A stretch of 64,000 bases of DNA, from the NCBI RefSeq assembly GCF_914271545.1, contig NZ_CAJZAH010000002.1, forward strand, positions 124,001 to 188,000. The letters are read 5' to 3'. The position numbers were made by a program, and so were the translations under genes. The stretch's first letter is position 1; each line of letters starts with the position of its first letter. The notes beneath the pieces were generated by a model, which was given only the letters and a program-made list of their open reading frames with translations, was not told the DNA's origin and ran no database searches. Positions 50,717-61,141 of this stretch are shown one piece after another. Source of the stretch: Cupriavidus respiraculi (GTDB lineage Bacteria; Pseudomonadota; Gammaproteobacteria; Burkholderiales; Burkholderiaceae).

Positions 50717-52191
50717 TGACACACCCCTCCTCTTCTTCCGCCACCTTGCCTGCCGTCGACGGTCTTGCCGCGCTGGAAGCGCGCCTGCGCCAGGACCTCG
50801 CCTGGCTGGACCTGCCCGCCAAGCCCTGGGTGCCGCAGCGTCTGCACGAGGGCGAGCCCGTTCTCGACGTGGCCGTGATCGGCGGCGGCATGGCGGGCCT
50901 GGCCGCGTGCGCCATGCTGACGCAGCTGGGCATCGCCGCCCGCATCTACGACCGCGCGCCGGCCGGCTACGAAGGCCCGTGGGCCACCACCGCACGCATG
51001 GAGACGCTGCGCTCGCCCAAGCAGCTGACCGGCCCGGCGCTGGGCCTGCCCGCGCTGACCTTCCGCGCGTGGTTCGAGGCCCAGTTCGGGCGCGACGCCT
51101 GGGACGCGCTGGACAAGATCCCGCGCCTGCAATGGATGGACTATCTGCGCTGGTATCGCCGCGTGCTGGCGCTGGACGTGCGCAACGACCACCGCGTCGA
51201 TCTGGTGCTGCCGCGCGCCGACGGACTGGTGGAACTGCGCATGACCGCGCCGCAGGGGCCCCTTCGCGTGCTGGCGCGCCGCGTGGTGCTCGCCACCGGC
51301 CGCGACGGCCTGGGCGGCGCCTACCTGCCGCCGTTCGCGCAGACGCTCACGCGTTGCGTGCGCGCGCATTCGTCGGACGAGCTCGACTACGGCACGCTGC
51401 GCGGCAAGCGCGTCGGCGTGGTGGGCGCGGGGGCGTCGGCGATGGACAGCGCGGCCACCGCGCTCGAGGCGGGCGCCGCCAGCGTGGACCTGCTGATCCG
51501 CCGCGCCGAGATGCCGCGCATCAACAAGAGCAAGGGCTCGAACAATCCCGGACTGACGCACGGCCACTACGACCTGCCCGACGAGTGGAAATGGCGGCTG
51601 CGCCATTACATCAACGCCCAGCAGGTGCCGCCCCCGCGCGGCAGCACGCTGCGCGTGTCGCGCCATCCGAATGCGCGCTTCCATCTGGGCTGCCCCATCG
51701 AGTCGGTGGAGCAGCGCGGCAAGACGCTGCACGTGGCCACCCCCAGGGGCGTGTTCGAACTGGACTTCCTGCTGCTGTCCACCGGCTTTCGCGTGGACTT
51801 CGCCGCGCGGCCCGAATTCGCCGCCATCGCGCCGCACATCCGGCTATGGAGCCAGCGCTTGCGCCCGCAGCCGGGACAGGAAGACCAGGAACTGTCGGAC
51901 TCGCCCGACCTCGGTCCCGTGTTCGAATTCCAGGAGAAGACGCCGGGAGACTGCCCCGGCCTGTCGCGCGTGCATTGCTTCTGCTATCCGGCGGCGCTCA
52001 GCCACGGCACCATCTCGGGCGATATCCCGGCCATCAGCGACGGCGCGCGCCGGCTCGCGCAGGGCATCGCCAGCCTGCTGTACCGCGAGGACGTGGCGTC
52101 GCATTTCGCCGCGCTGGAGCGCTACGCGGAGCCCGAGCTGTTCGGCGACGAATGGACGCCCGCGCCGCCGCTCCCGGGCGGACCCGCGTAG
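50716..52191 (+). CDS. FAD/NAD(P)-dependent monooxygenase-like flavoprotein
   Basis: A 491-residue flavoprotein with two dinucleotide-binding folds: VAVIGGGMAGLAACAML (FAD, about residue 57) and VGVVGAGASAMDSAATAL (NAD(P), about residue 235). RRVVLATGRDGLG between them resembles the ATG motif of flavin monooxygenases. It lacks a recognisable FMO fingerprint in full, so Baeyer-Villiger or N-hydroxylating activity is not assigned. It is encoded with a LysR regulator upstream and a CMD-domain protein 79 bases downstream. Confidence 0.78.
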   Translation: MTHPSSSSATLPAVDGLAALEARLRQDLAWLDLPAKPWVPQRLHEGEPVLDVAVIGGGMAGLAACAMLTQLGIAARIYDRAPAGYEGPWATTARMETLRSPKQLTGPALGLPALTFRAWFEAQFGRDAWDALDKIPRLQWMDYLRWYRRVLALDVRNDHRVDLVLPRADGLVELRMTAPQGPLRVLARRVVLATGRDGLGGAYLPPFAQTLTRCVRAHSSDELDYGTLRGKRVGVVGAGASAMDSAATALEAGAASVDLLIRRAEMPRINKSKGSNNPGLTHGHYDLPDEWKWRLRHYINAQQVPPPRGSTLRVSRHPNARFHLGCPIESVEQRGKTLHVATPRGVFELDFLLLSTGFRVDFAARPEFAAIAPHIRLWSQRLRPQPGQEDQELSDSPDLGPVFEFQEKTPGDCPGLSRVHCFCYPAALSHGTISGDIPAISDGARRLAQGIASLLYREDVASHFAALERYAEPELFGDEWTPAPPLPGGPA

Positions 52192-52270
52192 CCACGGCGC
52201 GCGGGAGCGCGCAAGCGCCTGCCATCCGGATTCGCCGTCCACCACCGATTTCGTTATTCGCCTCGATACC

Positions 52271-53437
52271 ATGACCCAGTCGACCACCACCGCATCCGCC
52301 GCCACGCCGCCCCTGGACCTGACCGACCGCCTCGCCGGCCTCGCGGCGGGCAGCGCGACGCATGCCCTGCGCCACCAGCGCGAGAAGGTCGCCACGGCGA
52401 CCGAGGGAAGCTACCGGGCGCTCTTCGACCCCGCGCTGCCCGGGCTGTCGCTGGCCGAGCGTTTCGCCGTCGCCTTGCATGCGGCGCGGCGGACGCCCTC
52501 GGCCGCGCTGGCGGCCCACTACCTGGCGCGCCTGCGCGAGACCGGCCTCGATCACGCCGCGATCGCGGCCATCGAAGCCGGCAACGTCGAAACCGTGGCC
52601 GATGCGCGTCTGCGCGCGATGCTGGTCTTCACGCGCAAGCTGATCGAGAAGCCCGTGGAGGGCGACCGCGATGCGCTGCACGCGCTGCCGGCCGCGGGAC
52701 TATCCACGCCGGAGGTCGTCACGCTCGCCCAACTGATCGCGTTTCTTTCGTATCAGGTGCGTCTGGTGGCGGGGCTGCGAGCCCTGGACGGTGCCGTCGA
52801 AGGCGATGCGCTCGAACCCGGCGCGCCGCAGGCCGGCATCGACCGCGCGGGCGAGACGCTGCGCATCAACGGCTTTACCAGCGAGGTGCTGGACTGGAAG
52901 GCGTGGCTGGACGTCGTGCCGGTGGAGCGCGCCACGCCGGAACAGATCGCGGTGCTGGAGGAAAGCCATCCCAAGGCCAAGGTCTCGGACTACTACCTGT
53001 TCCTCGTGCACCAGCCGGAAATCCTGCGCCAGCGCTCGGCCGCGTTCAACGCCATCATGTACGCGCCCGGCGGCATGGCGCGCGCCGAGCGCGAACTGGC
53101 CAGTACGGTCGTGTCGTGCATCAACGGCTGCGTGTATTGCGCGTCGGTCCACGCGCAGCGCTTCGAGCAGCTGGCCAAGCGCAACGACGTGATTGCCCAG
53201 GTGTTCGGCAACCCGCGCGAGGCCGGCACCACCGCACGCGAAGTCGCCATCGCGCGCTTCTCGGTGGCGCTGACCGAGCATCCGGACCGCATCGGCGCGG
53301 CGTCGCTGGCCGCCCTGCGGCAGGCCGGGCTGAGCGACGCGGAGATTCTCGATGGCATCCATGCGATCGCGATCTTCGCGTGGGCCAACCGGTTGATGCT
53401 GAATCTGGGGGAGCCGGTGTTTGGGGCTGGGGCCTGA
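52271..53437 (+). CDS. Tandem carboxymuconolactone-decarboxylase (AhpD-like) domain fusion
   Basis: 388 residues containing two CMD/AhpD-like domains. The second (from about residue 235) has an intact redox motif CVYCASVHAQRF (C-x2-C-x3-H), as in peroxidase-related alkylhydroperoxidases. The first (about 25-180) has the helical shape (LAERFAVALHAARRTPSAALAAHYLARL) but no CxxC. Such fused pairs are known in clusters with luciferase-like monooxygenases and ABC transporters. Likely a peroxide- or lactone-linked partner of the preceding flavoprotein. Confidence 0.82.
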   Translation: MTQSTTTASAATPPLDLTDRLAGLAAGSATHALRHQREKVATATEGSYRALFDPALPGLSLAERFAVALHAARRTPSAALAAHYLARLRETGLDHAAIAAIEAGNVETVADARLRAMLVFTRKLIEKPVEGDRDALHALPAAGLSTPEVVTLAQLIAFLSYQVRLVAGLRALDGAVEGDALEPGAPQAGIDRAGETLRINGFTSEVLDWKAWLDVVPVERATPEQIAVLEESHPKAKVSDYYLFLVHQPEILRQRSAAFNAIMYAPGGMARAERELASTVVSCINGCVYCASVHAQRFEQLAKRNDVIAQVFGNPREAGTTAREVAIARFSVALTEHPDRIGAASLAALRQAGLSDAEILDGIHAIAIFAWANRLMLNLGEPVFGAGA

Positions 53438-53466
53438 GTTGATTGCGGAAGCATCGCTTCGTGGAT

Positions 53467-53591
53467 GCGGTCACCCTCACCCCCGGCCCCTCTCCCGCGC
53501 GCGGGAGAGGGAGCAAACCGCGGGTGTTCAAACGCTGATTGTTTTCTCCCCTCTCCCGCCAGCGGGAGAGGGACGGGGTGAGGGTGACCGC
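53467..53591. repeat. Nested palindromic repeat element, copy 6
   Basis: 125 bases with outer arms GCGGTCACCCTCACC / GGTGAGGGTGACCGC identical to copy 1, and two internal hairpins (CCCCTCTCCCGCGC-GCGGGAGAGGG and CCCCTCTCCCGC-CAGC-GGGAGAGGG). It lies between convergent CMD-fusion and cupin genes. Confidence 0.85.
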
Positions 53592-53634
53592 CCGCAAAAG
53601 CGCCGCCGCTCGCCGTCCCGCCGCTTACCCGCCC

Positions 53635-53976
53635 TCACCCATGCACAGCCAGCCAGACCGTAGGCTGCGCCGCATCCGTCCACTCCACCCGATGCCGGCA
53701 TCGCGCCGGCAGGTGTATCCAGTCTCCGGGCCGCAGCACCCGCTGTTCCGTCTCCGCCTCCAGCCGCAAACCCGCGCTACCTGACAGCAGCACCACCCAC
53801 TCGTCGCGCTCGCTGTCGTACCAGAAGCCCGGCGGGCTCGCCTGCCCGTTGGAGACGATGCGCTCGATGGTCAGGCCCGCGCGTTCCAGCAGCGGGGTGA
53901 AGACTTCCGCCGGCGCGCCCACGGGTACGTCGGCGAACAGATTGCCGGCATTCACGCGGCTGCCCTCCATGGACAT
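53635..53976 (-). CDS. Small cupin-domain protein
   Basis: A 113-residue single cupin barrel with the conserved pattern DEWVVLLSGSAGLRLEAETEQRVLRPGDWIHLPARCRHRVEWTDAAQPTVWLAVHG. Motif 1 is degenerate (no clear H-x-H, only Glu and Asp), while motif 2 keeps PARCRHRVEW. It could bind metal poorly or not at all; catalytic role unknown. The start lies 4 bases after the ftsK stop. A second ATG six bases on is better placed relative to GAGGCG, so the true protein may begin MEGSRV. Confidence 0.75.
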   Translation of the reverse strand: MSMEGSRVNAGNLFADVPVGAPAEVFTPLLERAGLTIERIVSNGQASPPGFWYDSERDEWVVLLSGSAGLRLEAETEQRVLRPGDWIHLPARCRHRVEWTDAAQPTVWLAVHG

Positions 53977-53980
53977 CGCC

Positions 53981-56900
53981 TCAGTCTGCGCCGCCGGGCG
54001 CGATCACGTCGCGCGCCCCGTTGCGGCCCATCGGCGAGACCAGTCCCGCCACCTCCATCTGCTCGATCAGGCGGGCCGCGCGGTTATAGCCGATGCGCAG
54101 GTGGCGCTGCACCGCCGAGATCGATGCACGGCGCGAGGTCAGCACGAAGGACGCCGCCTCGTCGTAGAGCGGATCGGCCTCGGCATCGGCCTGCCCCTCG
54201 CCGAACAGATCGCCGGTGCCGGCCTCGGCCGGGTCGCCGGCCAGGATGGCTTCTTCATAGTCCGGTTCGCCGAACTGCTTCCAGTGCTCGACCACGCGGT
54301 GCACTTCCTCGTCGGCGACGAAGGCCCCGTGCACCCGCTGCGGATAGCCGGTGCCCGGCGGCAGGAACAGCATGTCGCCCTGGCCCAGCAGGCTTTCTGC
54401 GCCCATCTGGTCGAGGATGGTGCGCGAATCGATCTTGGACGAGACCTGGAACGCCACGCGCGTGGGGATGTTGGCCTTGATCAGGCCGGTGATCACATCG
54501 ACCGAGGGCCGCTGCGTGGCCAGGATCAGGTGGATGCCAGCGGCGCGCGCCTTCTGCGCGAGCCGCGCGATCAGTTCCTCGATCTTCTTGCCGGCCACCA
54601 TCATCAGGTCGGCCAGCTCGTCGATCACCACCACGATCAGCGGCAGCGTGCCCAGCGGCTCCGGCGCGTCGGGCGTCAGCGAGAACGGGTTGGGCACCTT
54701 GTGGCCCGCGGCCTGCGCCGCGCGGATCTTCTGGTTGTAGCCGGCCAGGTTGCGCACGCCCAGCGCCGACATCAGCCGGTAGCGCTTCTCCATTTCGCCG
54801 ACGCACCAGTTCAGCGAGTGCGCGGCCTGCTTCATGTCCGTCACCACCGGCGCGAGCAGGTGCGGAATGCCCTCGTAGACCGACAGCTCCAGCATCTTGG
54901 GGTCGATCATGATGAGCCGCACGTCCTCCGGCGTCGCCTTGTACAGCAGCGAGAGGATCATGGCGTTGATCGCGACCGACTTGCCGGAACCCGTCGTGCC
55001 GGCCACCAGCAGGTGAGGCGCGCGCGCCAGATCGGTCACCACCGGATTGCCGGTGATGTCCTTGCCCATCGCCAGCACCAGGTGCGACGCGTGGCCCTGG
55101 AACGGCGCGGCCTCGACGATCTCGGACAGCCGGATCATCTGCCGCTTTGCGTTGGGCAGCTCCAGACCCATGCACGTCTTGCCGGGAATGGTCTCGACCA
55201 CGCGGATCGAGGTCACGCCCAGCGCGCGCGCCAGATCCTTCATCAGGCCCACCACCTGGGCGCCGCGCACGCCCATCGCCGGGTCCACCTCGAAACGGGT
55301 GATGACGGGGCCGGCCGAGGCGCCCACCACCGACACCGGCACCTTGAATTCGGCCAGGCGCTGCGCGATCAGGTTGCCGGTTTCCTCCAGCCGCTCCTCG
55401 GGAACGTGCTCCATGTCGGCGGCGGCCGCTTCCAGCAGGTCCACGCCAGGCAGGCGGTAGTCCACCACGCGCGGCGGCGGCGGTGGCGATGCGGGCGGCG
55501 CGGCGGCGGCCGGCTGCGATGCCAGCGGCACGGCCTTGCCGACCACGGCGGGCAGCACGATGCGGGGCTTGGGTGTCGGTGCGGTCGGCGCGACCGGGGC
55601 TTCGATTTGCGGCGCCGCCTCGGGATCGCCGTCCACGGAAGCGGTGGCCGTGCCGGACGGTTCCTCCTGCCCGGGATGCCCAATGGCCTCAGTAGCCGGC
55701 TCTGTATCTGCAACCGGCTCCCGAAGCGGCGGCTCGATCGGCTCCCGAACCTGTTCGCTCGTCTGCGCGGGGAGTTCCGCGGGAAGCTGCTCGGCGATCG
55801 GCTCGGCGATCAATTCCGGAATCTGCTCGTGAAGCGGGTCGGGAACGTGCTGCCCTGCCGGCGCCTGCACGGGCTCGGCCACGAACGCGGCCCCGGCAGG
55901 TTCGGCCTGCGCGCCGGCTGGCGCTTCCCTGCCGGCCTCACCTTCCCAACGGCCTGCCATTGCAGGCTCGCCGTGCCCTTCGATGACAGTCGCCATGGCG
56001 CCGCCCGACGAAACGGCGGCCAGCGCGCGCAGTTCCGCCAACAGTGCCTCGGCTTCCGCGCGCAGGCTGGCCAGCGTCACCACGCCGGCATCCGCCGCCG
56101 CCTGCCCAGTGGGCGCACCGCCTGCGACAGGCTCGACGGCGTCGATCACGTGAATGGGCGTCTCGCCGGCTTCGGGGGCCAGTGCGCCTGGCGCCGGTAC
56201 GCTCGTCGGCACGGCGGCCGAGTCAGTCGCGGGAGCCTGCGCCGCGATGGCCGGCGCCTGCGCTCGCTGGGTCGTCGATTCGCTTCCTGCGGCGCTGGCA
56301 GGCTCGGGGGCTGCATCCCTCGCCGGTTCTCCCGAGGCTGCCGCAGCCGCTGCGACGGGCTCCCGTTGCGGCACCGTGGCCGGGGTCGCGGCCGAAGTCG
56401 TGGCCGCGCGCGCCGCAGGCGCGTTGGCCTCCGGCAGGGTCGTGATGGCCGAGCGCAAACCCAGTTGCGGCTGACGGAAGGGACTGCTGACGATGGTTGC
56501 CTGAAGCGGCCTCGTCCCCGTCGCCGGCGCGGTGCCGGCGGGCGTGGCGGGCGGGCGCGCGGGCGAAGGCCGGGCGGCGGCGCCGGTGGCGCTGGTAGCC
56601 TGCCGCGCGTGCGGCGCCGCCGCGGCGGGCGGTACGGCTTGCGGGGAAGCTTGCGGTTGCGACCAGATCTCGCCGGGCTGTGGCGGCGAATTGCGTGTGC
56701 GCGGCGGCGGCTGCCAGGCCGGCTGGCGGCGCGCCGACACGGGTTCGATCCCCTTCCTCCGCGCCGTCGGCTCCGTCAGTCCCGGCGTCCAGGCCGTCGC
56801 GACGGATTCCCATGACTGGGGCTCGCGGCCGCCGCGCGCAGCCCGCGCGCCGCTATCCGGCGCGCTGCCACGCACATCGCCATGCTCGGCGGCGGCCTGC

Positions 56901-57244
56901 GCGGGCTTGCGGAGGAACAGCGAGCGCCAGGTCTCGCCGAATACCATCGGGGCCGCCAGCGCGAGCGCGCCGAGCATGACCAGCAGCGCGCCGCTCCAGC
57001 CGAACAGGTTCGCGGCAAGATGCGCGAACGCGCGGCCGCCCGAGCCACCGGCAATGCCATTGGCGTCCGCCGCGGCGGTCAGCGCCTCCAGCGAGGCACT
57101 GGCCAGCAGCACCACGGCGCTGCCCAGCCAGACGCGCAGCGTGCCGGGACCGAACACGCGCTGCCCGGCCAGCGGGCGCAGCGCGAGCCGCCACGCGAGC
57201 GGCAGCAGCCAGAAGGTCGAATATCCGAACCAGCCTAAACCCAT
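53981..57244 (-). CDS. ftsK: DNA translocase FtsK
   Basis: A 1087-residue hexameric dsDNA motor of chromosome segregation at the septum. About four N-terminal membrane helices (residues 8-110) are followed by a very long Pro/Ala/Glu-rich linker (about 120-590). Then come the alpha and beta domains with Walker [15 protein letters not shown] (about residue 750) and Walker [22 protein letters not shown], and the gamma winged helix ([37 protein letters not shown]) that reads KOPS. All motor parts look intact. Longer than many FtsK proteins owing to the linker. Confidence 0.93.
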   Translation of the reverse strand: MGLGWFGYSTFWLLPLAWRLALRPLAGQRVFGPGTLRVWLGSAVVLLASASLEALTAAADANGIAGGSGGRAFAHLAANLFGWSGALLVMLGALALAAPMVFGETWRSLFLRKPAQAAAEHGDVRGSAPDSGARAARGGREPQSWESVATAWTPGLTEPTARRKGIEPVSARRQPAWQPPPRTRNSPPQPGEIWSQPQASPQAVPPAAAAPHARQATSATGAAARPSPARPPATPAGTAPATGTRPLQATIVSSPFRQPQLGLRSAITTLPEANAPAARAATTSAATPATVPQREPVAAAAAASGEPARDAAPEPASAAGSESTTQRAQAPAIAAQAPATDSAAVPTSVPAPGALAPEAGETPIHVIDAVEPVAGGAPTGQAAADAGVVTLASLRAEAEALLAELRALAAVSSGGAMATVIEGHGEPAMAGRWEGEAGREAPAGAQAEPAGAAFVAEPVQAPAGQHVPDPLHEQIPELIAEPIAEQLPAELPAQTSEQVREPIEPPLREPVADTEPATEAIGHPGQEEPSGTATASVDGDPEAAPQIEAPVAPTAPTPKPRIVLPAVVGKAVPLASQPAAAAPPASPPPPPRVVDYRLPGVDLLEAAAADMEHVPEERLEETGNLIAQRLAEFKVPVSVVGASAGPVITRFEVDPAMGVRGAQVVGLMKDLARALGVTSIRVVETIPGKTCMGLELPNAKRQMIRLSEIVEAAPFQGHASHLVLAMGKDITGNPVVTDLARAPHLLVAGTTGSGKSVAINAMILSLLYKATPEDVRLIMIDPKMLELSVYEGIPHLLAPVVTDMKQAAHSLNWCVGEMEKRYRLMSALGVRNLAGYNQKIRAAQAAGHKVPNPFSLTPDAPEPLGTLPLIVVVIDELADLMMVAGKKIEELIARLAQKARAAGIHLILATQRPSVDVITGLIKANIPTRVAFQVSSKIDSRTILDQMGAESLLGQGDMLFLPPGTGYPQRVHGAFVADEEVHRVVEHWKQFGEPDYEEAILAGDPAEAGTGDLFGEGQADAEADPLYDEAASFVLTSRRASISAVQRHLRIGYNRAARLIEQMEVAGLVSPMGRNGARDVIAPGGAD

Positions 57245-57378
57245 TATCGAATGCCATCATCTGAAACCACGGGCAGCGATTGTAGCGGGTCAGGCTGTCG
57301 CGCCGTTCCGGCACGGCGCAAAAAGCGGCGAAAGACGGGGAACCGTTGGGCAGCGGTAACGCCGCCCGCCCCGCTGCG

Positions 57379-57792
57379 CTAGTTCAGCTTGCCATTGATG
57401 CCGCCGACGCTGAAGCGGCCGGCGCCCAGGAACATCACCGCGACGGCCGCGCCGATGAACATGCCTTGCAATTCCAGCTCCCAGCCGCCCATCTTGTTGA
57501 GCATGCCGATCTGGTGCATGTGAACCAGGCCCACGGCCACCAGCATGTTGCCGAGTACGATCAGCGCGGCAAGCCGCGTCCACAGCCCGACGATCAGCAG
57601 GATGGGTGCCAGCACCTCCCCGACATAGACGAGGTAGCCCAGCGCGCCAGGCAGGCCCGCGCCCTCGACCATGCCCACGATATGGCCCGGCCCGCTGATG
57701 ATCTTGGCGATGCCGTGCAGCAGGATCAGCACGCCGAGCACGATACGAAGCACTGCCTTGCCCAGATCCTGGGAACCATGGGTTGCACTCAT
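57379..57792 (-). CDS. DoxX-family membrane protein
   Basis: A 137-residue four-helix membrane protein: LRIVLGVLILLHGIAKIISG, GYLVYVGEVLAPILLIVGLW, LAALIVLGNMLVAVGLVHMH and MFIGAAVAVMFLGAGRFSVGG. This is the DoxX/DoxD layout; such proteins associate with oxidoreductases in thiol or sulfur stress, but its role here is unknown. The ATG has AGGAG seven bases upstream. No operon partner is obvious. Confidence 0.82.
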   Translation of the reverse strand: MSATHGSQDLGKAVLRIVLGVLILLHGIAKIISGPGHIVGMVEGAGLPGALGYLVYVGEVLAPILLIVGLWTRLAALIVLGNMLVAVGLVHMHQIGMLNKMGGWELELQGMFIGAAVAVMFLGAGRFSVGGINGKLN

Positions 57793-57970
57793 TGCTATCA
57801 CTCCTTCTACGGGTCGGGATGGTGTCGGACGGGTGCGTGGATCGTCCCTGCAGGCACGGGCAGACCGGTACGTCATGGGACGTCAACCGCACGCGGACGC
57901 CACTGTACCTTAGTGCCACCCGGCGTGTAGGTAAAGCCGCAAATGCCGCGCGGGCTTGTCGGCGCGTGCG

Positions 57971-58921
57971 CTAGCGCGGCGGCTGGTGCATGCCGGGACG
58001 GCTGATCGCCTGCATGCCGACCTTGGACGCGGTCTCGGGCAGGATCTCGGCGAGGAAATCCAGGAACCGCCGCAATGCCGGCGGCATGCCCTTGCGCGAA
58101 GGAAACACGGCGTGCAGCGTGCCGACCGGCATGCGCCACTGCGGCAGCAGCAGCTCCAGTTCGCCACGCTCCAGCGCCTCCCGCGTATACATGCGCGGCA
58201 GCATCGCCACGCCCACGCCATCGATGGCCGCCTCCACCAGCAAGGCGAATTCGTCGCTGATCAGGCGCGGGTCGTAGGGAATCTGGATCGCCGGCTCGTC
58301 GTTCAGGCACAGCTGCCAGACGTGCTTGCCGTCGTGAGGCTTCTGCGCCAACCCCGGCGCGCCGGACAGCGCCTCGGGCGTGCGGGGCCTGCCGATGCTG
58401 TCCAGCAGCCGGGGGCTCGCGACCATCATCAGCGGGCTTTCGCCGAAGGTGCGCACCGCCAGCGAGGAATCGTCGATCACGTCGCGCACCCGCAGCGCCA
58501 GGTCATAGCCTTCGCCGATGACATCGACCCGGCGGTTGGTGGCATCGATCTCCAGGCGGATGCCGGGGTTGGCCTGCATGAAGCGCCCGATATACGGCGC
58601 CAGCATCCGCTGCGCCACGGCCACCGGGCAGCTGATGCGCAGCGAGCCGCCCGGCACGGCGCGCGACTGCTCGATGATCTCCCGCGCCGCCTGGGCCTCG
58701 GCGAGCATGGCGCGGCACCGTTCGTAGAACGCCTCGCCCAGCGGCGTGACGCGTACCTGGCGCGTGGTACGGCGCAGCAACTGCACGCCCAGATCCTTCT
58801 CCAGCTGGGCGATGCGCCGGCTCAGGCGCGACTTGGGCACGCCGGTGGCGCGGCTGGCGGCGGAAAAGCTGCCGTGCTGCACCACCTGGGCGAAGAGAAA
58901 CAGATCGTTGAGGTCCTGCAT
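57971..58921 (-). CDS. LysR-family regulator, divergent from azoR
   Basis: A 316-residue LysR protein with HTH (MQDLNDLFLFAQVVQHGSFSAASRATGVPKSRLSRRIAQLEKDLGVQLLRRTTRQVRVT). This is the CrgA/DmlR-like subgroup, shown by the LPQWRMPVGTLHAVFPSRKGMPPALRRFLDFL ending. The longer in-frame start at 59002 is not preferred. It is divergent from azoR across 156 bases, so it probably represses or activates that gene in response to quinones or electrophiles. Confidence 0.87.
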   Translation of the reverse strand: MQDLNDLFLFAQVVQHGSFSAASRATGVPKSRLSRRIAQLEKDLGVQLLRRTTRQVRVTPLGEAFYERCRAMLAEAQAAREIIEQSRAVPGGSLRISCPVAVAQRMLAPYIGRFMQANPGIRLEIDATNRRVDVIGEGYDLALRVRDVIDDSSLAVRTFGESPLMMVASPRLLDSIGRPRTPEALSGAPGLAQKPHDGKHVWQLCLNDEPAIQIPYDPRLISDEFALLVEAAIDGVGVAMLPRMYTREALERGELELLLPQWRMPVGTLHAVFPSRKGMPPALRRFLDFLAEILPETASKVGMQAISRPGMHQPPR

Positions 58922-59077
58922 GCGGGCGCTCTCGGTAGTGGAAATGGCGGCCAGTACACGCGGCGCCGTTCGTCGTTCCATGGACAGAACAATAATTTCC
59001 ATTCTGCCTCACTACCGGCATCAATGGCCAGACTCTATCTTTGCCACATCGACACTTACTTTGATGTGGAGCCCAAC

Positions 59078-59698
59078 ATGAACATCCTGCAGATCGATTC
59101 CAGCGTCCTCGGCGACCATTCCGTTTCCCGCACCCTGACCGCCAAGGTCGTGGCGGACCTGGTGGCGCAGCATCCCGATGCCACCGTGACGGTGCGCGAC
59201 CTGGACCAGGACAGCCCCGCCCACCTGTCCGGTGCGCTGCTGCCGGTGCTGGGCGGCCCGAAGGACGGCCTGAACGACGTCCAGCAGGCCGAGCTCGAGC
59301 GCACCGAAACGTGGCTGAAGGAGTTCCTGGACGCGGATGTGCTGGTGGTGGGCGTGCCGCAGTACAACTTCAGCATCCCGAGCCAGCTCAAGGCGTGGAT
59401 CGACCGTATCGCCCAGGCCGGCCGCACCTTCCGCTATACCGAGTCCGGTCCCGTAGGCCTGGCCGGCGGCAAGCGCGTGATCGTGGTGTCTTCCCGCGGC
59501 GGCCTGCGCCAGGACGCCAGCGCGCTGGACCTGCATGAAGTGACGGTGGACACGGTGTTCCGCTTCCTGGGCATCACCGATATCACTTATGTGCGGGCGC
59601 ACGGCCTGGCCATGGGTCCCGAGAGCCGCGAAGCCGGCCTGACCGCCGCCAACCGTGCCGTGGCCGCGCTCAACGACGGCGCCGCGCTGGCCGCCTGA
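59078..59698 (+). CDS. azoR: FMN-dependent NADH-azoreductase AzoR
   Basis: A 206-residue flavodoxin-like reductase of quinones and azo compounds. It begins MNILQIDSSVLGDHSVSRTLTAKVV (FMN phosphate loop), VGVPQYNFSIPSQLKAWIDRIAQAGRTFRYTESGPVGL is the classic AzoR fingerprint, and VIVVSSRGGLRQDAS follows. Cytoplasmic, uses NADH, probably protective against quinone stress. Regulated by the divergent LysR protein. Confidence 0.93.
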   Translation: MNILQIDSSVLGDHSVSRTLTAKVVADLVAQHPDATVTVRDLDQDSPAHLSGALLPVLGGPKDGLNDVQQAELERTETWLKEFLDADVLVVGVPQYNFSIPSQLKAWIDRIAQAGRTFRYTESGPVGLAGGKRVIVVSSRGGLRQDASALDLHEVTVDTVFRFLGITDITYVRAHGLAMGPESREAGLTAANRAVAALNDGAALAA

Positions 59699-59836
59699 GC
59701 GCAAGAGAGAAGCGGGTCGCGCAGGCCGATCCGGGCCGGTGGCACGGGTTCACGTGCCCCGGCCCCGCCGCCGCCCGCGCTCGCCCCGGGCAGCGAAGGG
59801 GTCTATCATGAAGCGGATCGCAACCCGGGAGCCCGC

Positions 59837-61126
59837 ATGCCCTCTGCCCTGTTACCCGCCAGCGCTGTCCATCCGCCCCACGAACCCACGCTGCTGACGC
59901 AGTATCGCCACGTCCGCGCCGCCACCGAATCGCTGGTGGCCGACCTGAGCGATGCCGACGCCACCGTGCAGTCGATGGACGATGCCAGCCCGGCCAAATG
60001 GCACCTGGCGCATACCACCTGGTTCTTCGAGGAATTCGTCCTCGGCCCCCGCGTGCCGGACTACGAGCCGGTCGACCCCCGCTACCGCTACCTGTTCAAC
60101 TCCTACTACGAGGCCATCGGCCCGCGCCATCCTCGCCCGCGCCGTGGCCTGCTCACCCGCCCCTCGCTGGACGAGATCCTGGCCTACCGCGAAAGCGTGG
60201 ACGAGGCCATGATCGCGCTGCTGCAGACCGCGCAGACCGATGCCGAAGCCGCGCTGATCGAGCTGGGACTGAACCACGAGCAGCAGCACCAGGAACTGCT
60301 GCTCACCGACATCCTCCACCTGTTCGCGCAGAACCCGCTCAAGCCGGCCTATGCGCCGGAGCTGCTGGCGCCGGTGATCGCCGATCCGCGCCCCGCGCCG
60401 GAGTGGCTGCGCTTTGCCGGCGGCACCGTGGCGATCGGCCACGACGGCGAGGACTTCGCCTTCGACTGCGAACGGCCGCGCCACCATGTCCTGCTGCAAC
60501 CGTACCTGCTGTGTTCGCACCCGGTGACCAACCACCAGTGGTTCGAATTCATCGAGGACGGGGGCTATCGCACCGCGGGCCTGTGGCTCTCGGACGGCTG
60601 GCGCTGGGTGTCCGAGCAGGGCATCGAGGCTCCGCTGTACTGGGAAGAGCGCGACGGCACGTGGTGGCAGATGAGCCTGCGCGGCATGCATCCGGTGGAT
60701 CCCGATAGCCCCGTGACCCATGTGAGCTTTTTCGAGGCCGACGCGTTCGCGCGCTGGGCCGAGCGGCGCCTGCCGACCGAAGCGGAATGGGAGCACGCTG
60801 CCCGCAACCTGCCGGCCACGGGCAATTTCGCCGAGGGCCAGGCGCTGCGGCCGCTGCCGGACCGGCAGAACACCTCCGGCGTGCTGCGCCAGATGTATGG
60901 CGATGTGTGGGAATGGACTGCCAGCGCCTTCCTGCCCTACCCGGGCTTCCGGCCCAGCGCCGGCGCGGTGGGCGAGTACAACGGCAAGTTCATGAGCAGC
61001 CAGATGGTGCTGCGCGGCGGGTCGTGCGTCACGCCCGAATCCCATATCCGCGCCACCTACCGCAACTTCTTCTACCCGCACCAGCGCTGGCAGTTCACCG
61101 GCGTCAGGCTCGCGGACGACGTCTGA
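59837..61126 (+). CDS. egtB: Ergothioneine-biosynthesis sulfoxide synthase EgtB
   Basis: A 429-residue non-heme iron enzyme joining a thiol donor to hercynine. The N-terminal DinB-like domain provides the iron ligands in KWHLAHTTWFF (His56 or His59) and NHEQQHQE (His147, His151). The C-terminal formylglycine-generating-enzyme-like domain contains LRFAGGTVAIGH, HPVTNHQWFEFIEDGG, RLPTEAEWEHAAR and LRGGSCVTPESHIRATYRNFFYPHQRWQFTGVRL. No egtD follows it; the next gene is on the other strand. Confidence 0.93.
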   Translation: MPSALLPASAVHPPHEPTLLTQYRHVRAATESLVADLSDADATVQSMDDASPAKWHLAHTTWFFEEFVLGPRVPDYEPVDPRYRYLFNSYYEAIGPRHPRPRRGLLTRPSLDEILAYRESVDEAMIALLQTAQTDAEAALIELGLNHEQQHQELLLTDILHLFAQNPLKPAYAPELLAPVIADPRPAPEWLRFAGGTVAIGHDGEDFAFDCERPRHHVLLQPYLLCSHPVTNHQWFEFIEDGGYRTAGLWLSDGWRWVSEQGIEAPLYWEERDGTWWQMSLRGMHPVDPDSPVTHVSFFEADAFARWAERRLPTEAEWEHAARNLPATGNFAEGQALRPLPDRQNTSGVLRQMYGDVWEWTASAFLPYPGFRPSAGAVGEYNGKFMSSQMVLRGGSCVTPESHIRATYRNFFYPHQRWQFTGVRLADDV

Positions 61127-61141
61127 GCGCCCCCGGGCCGC

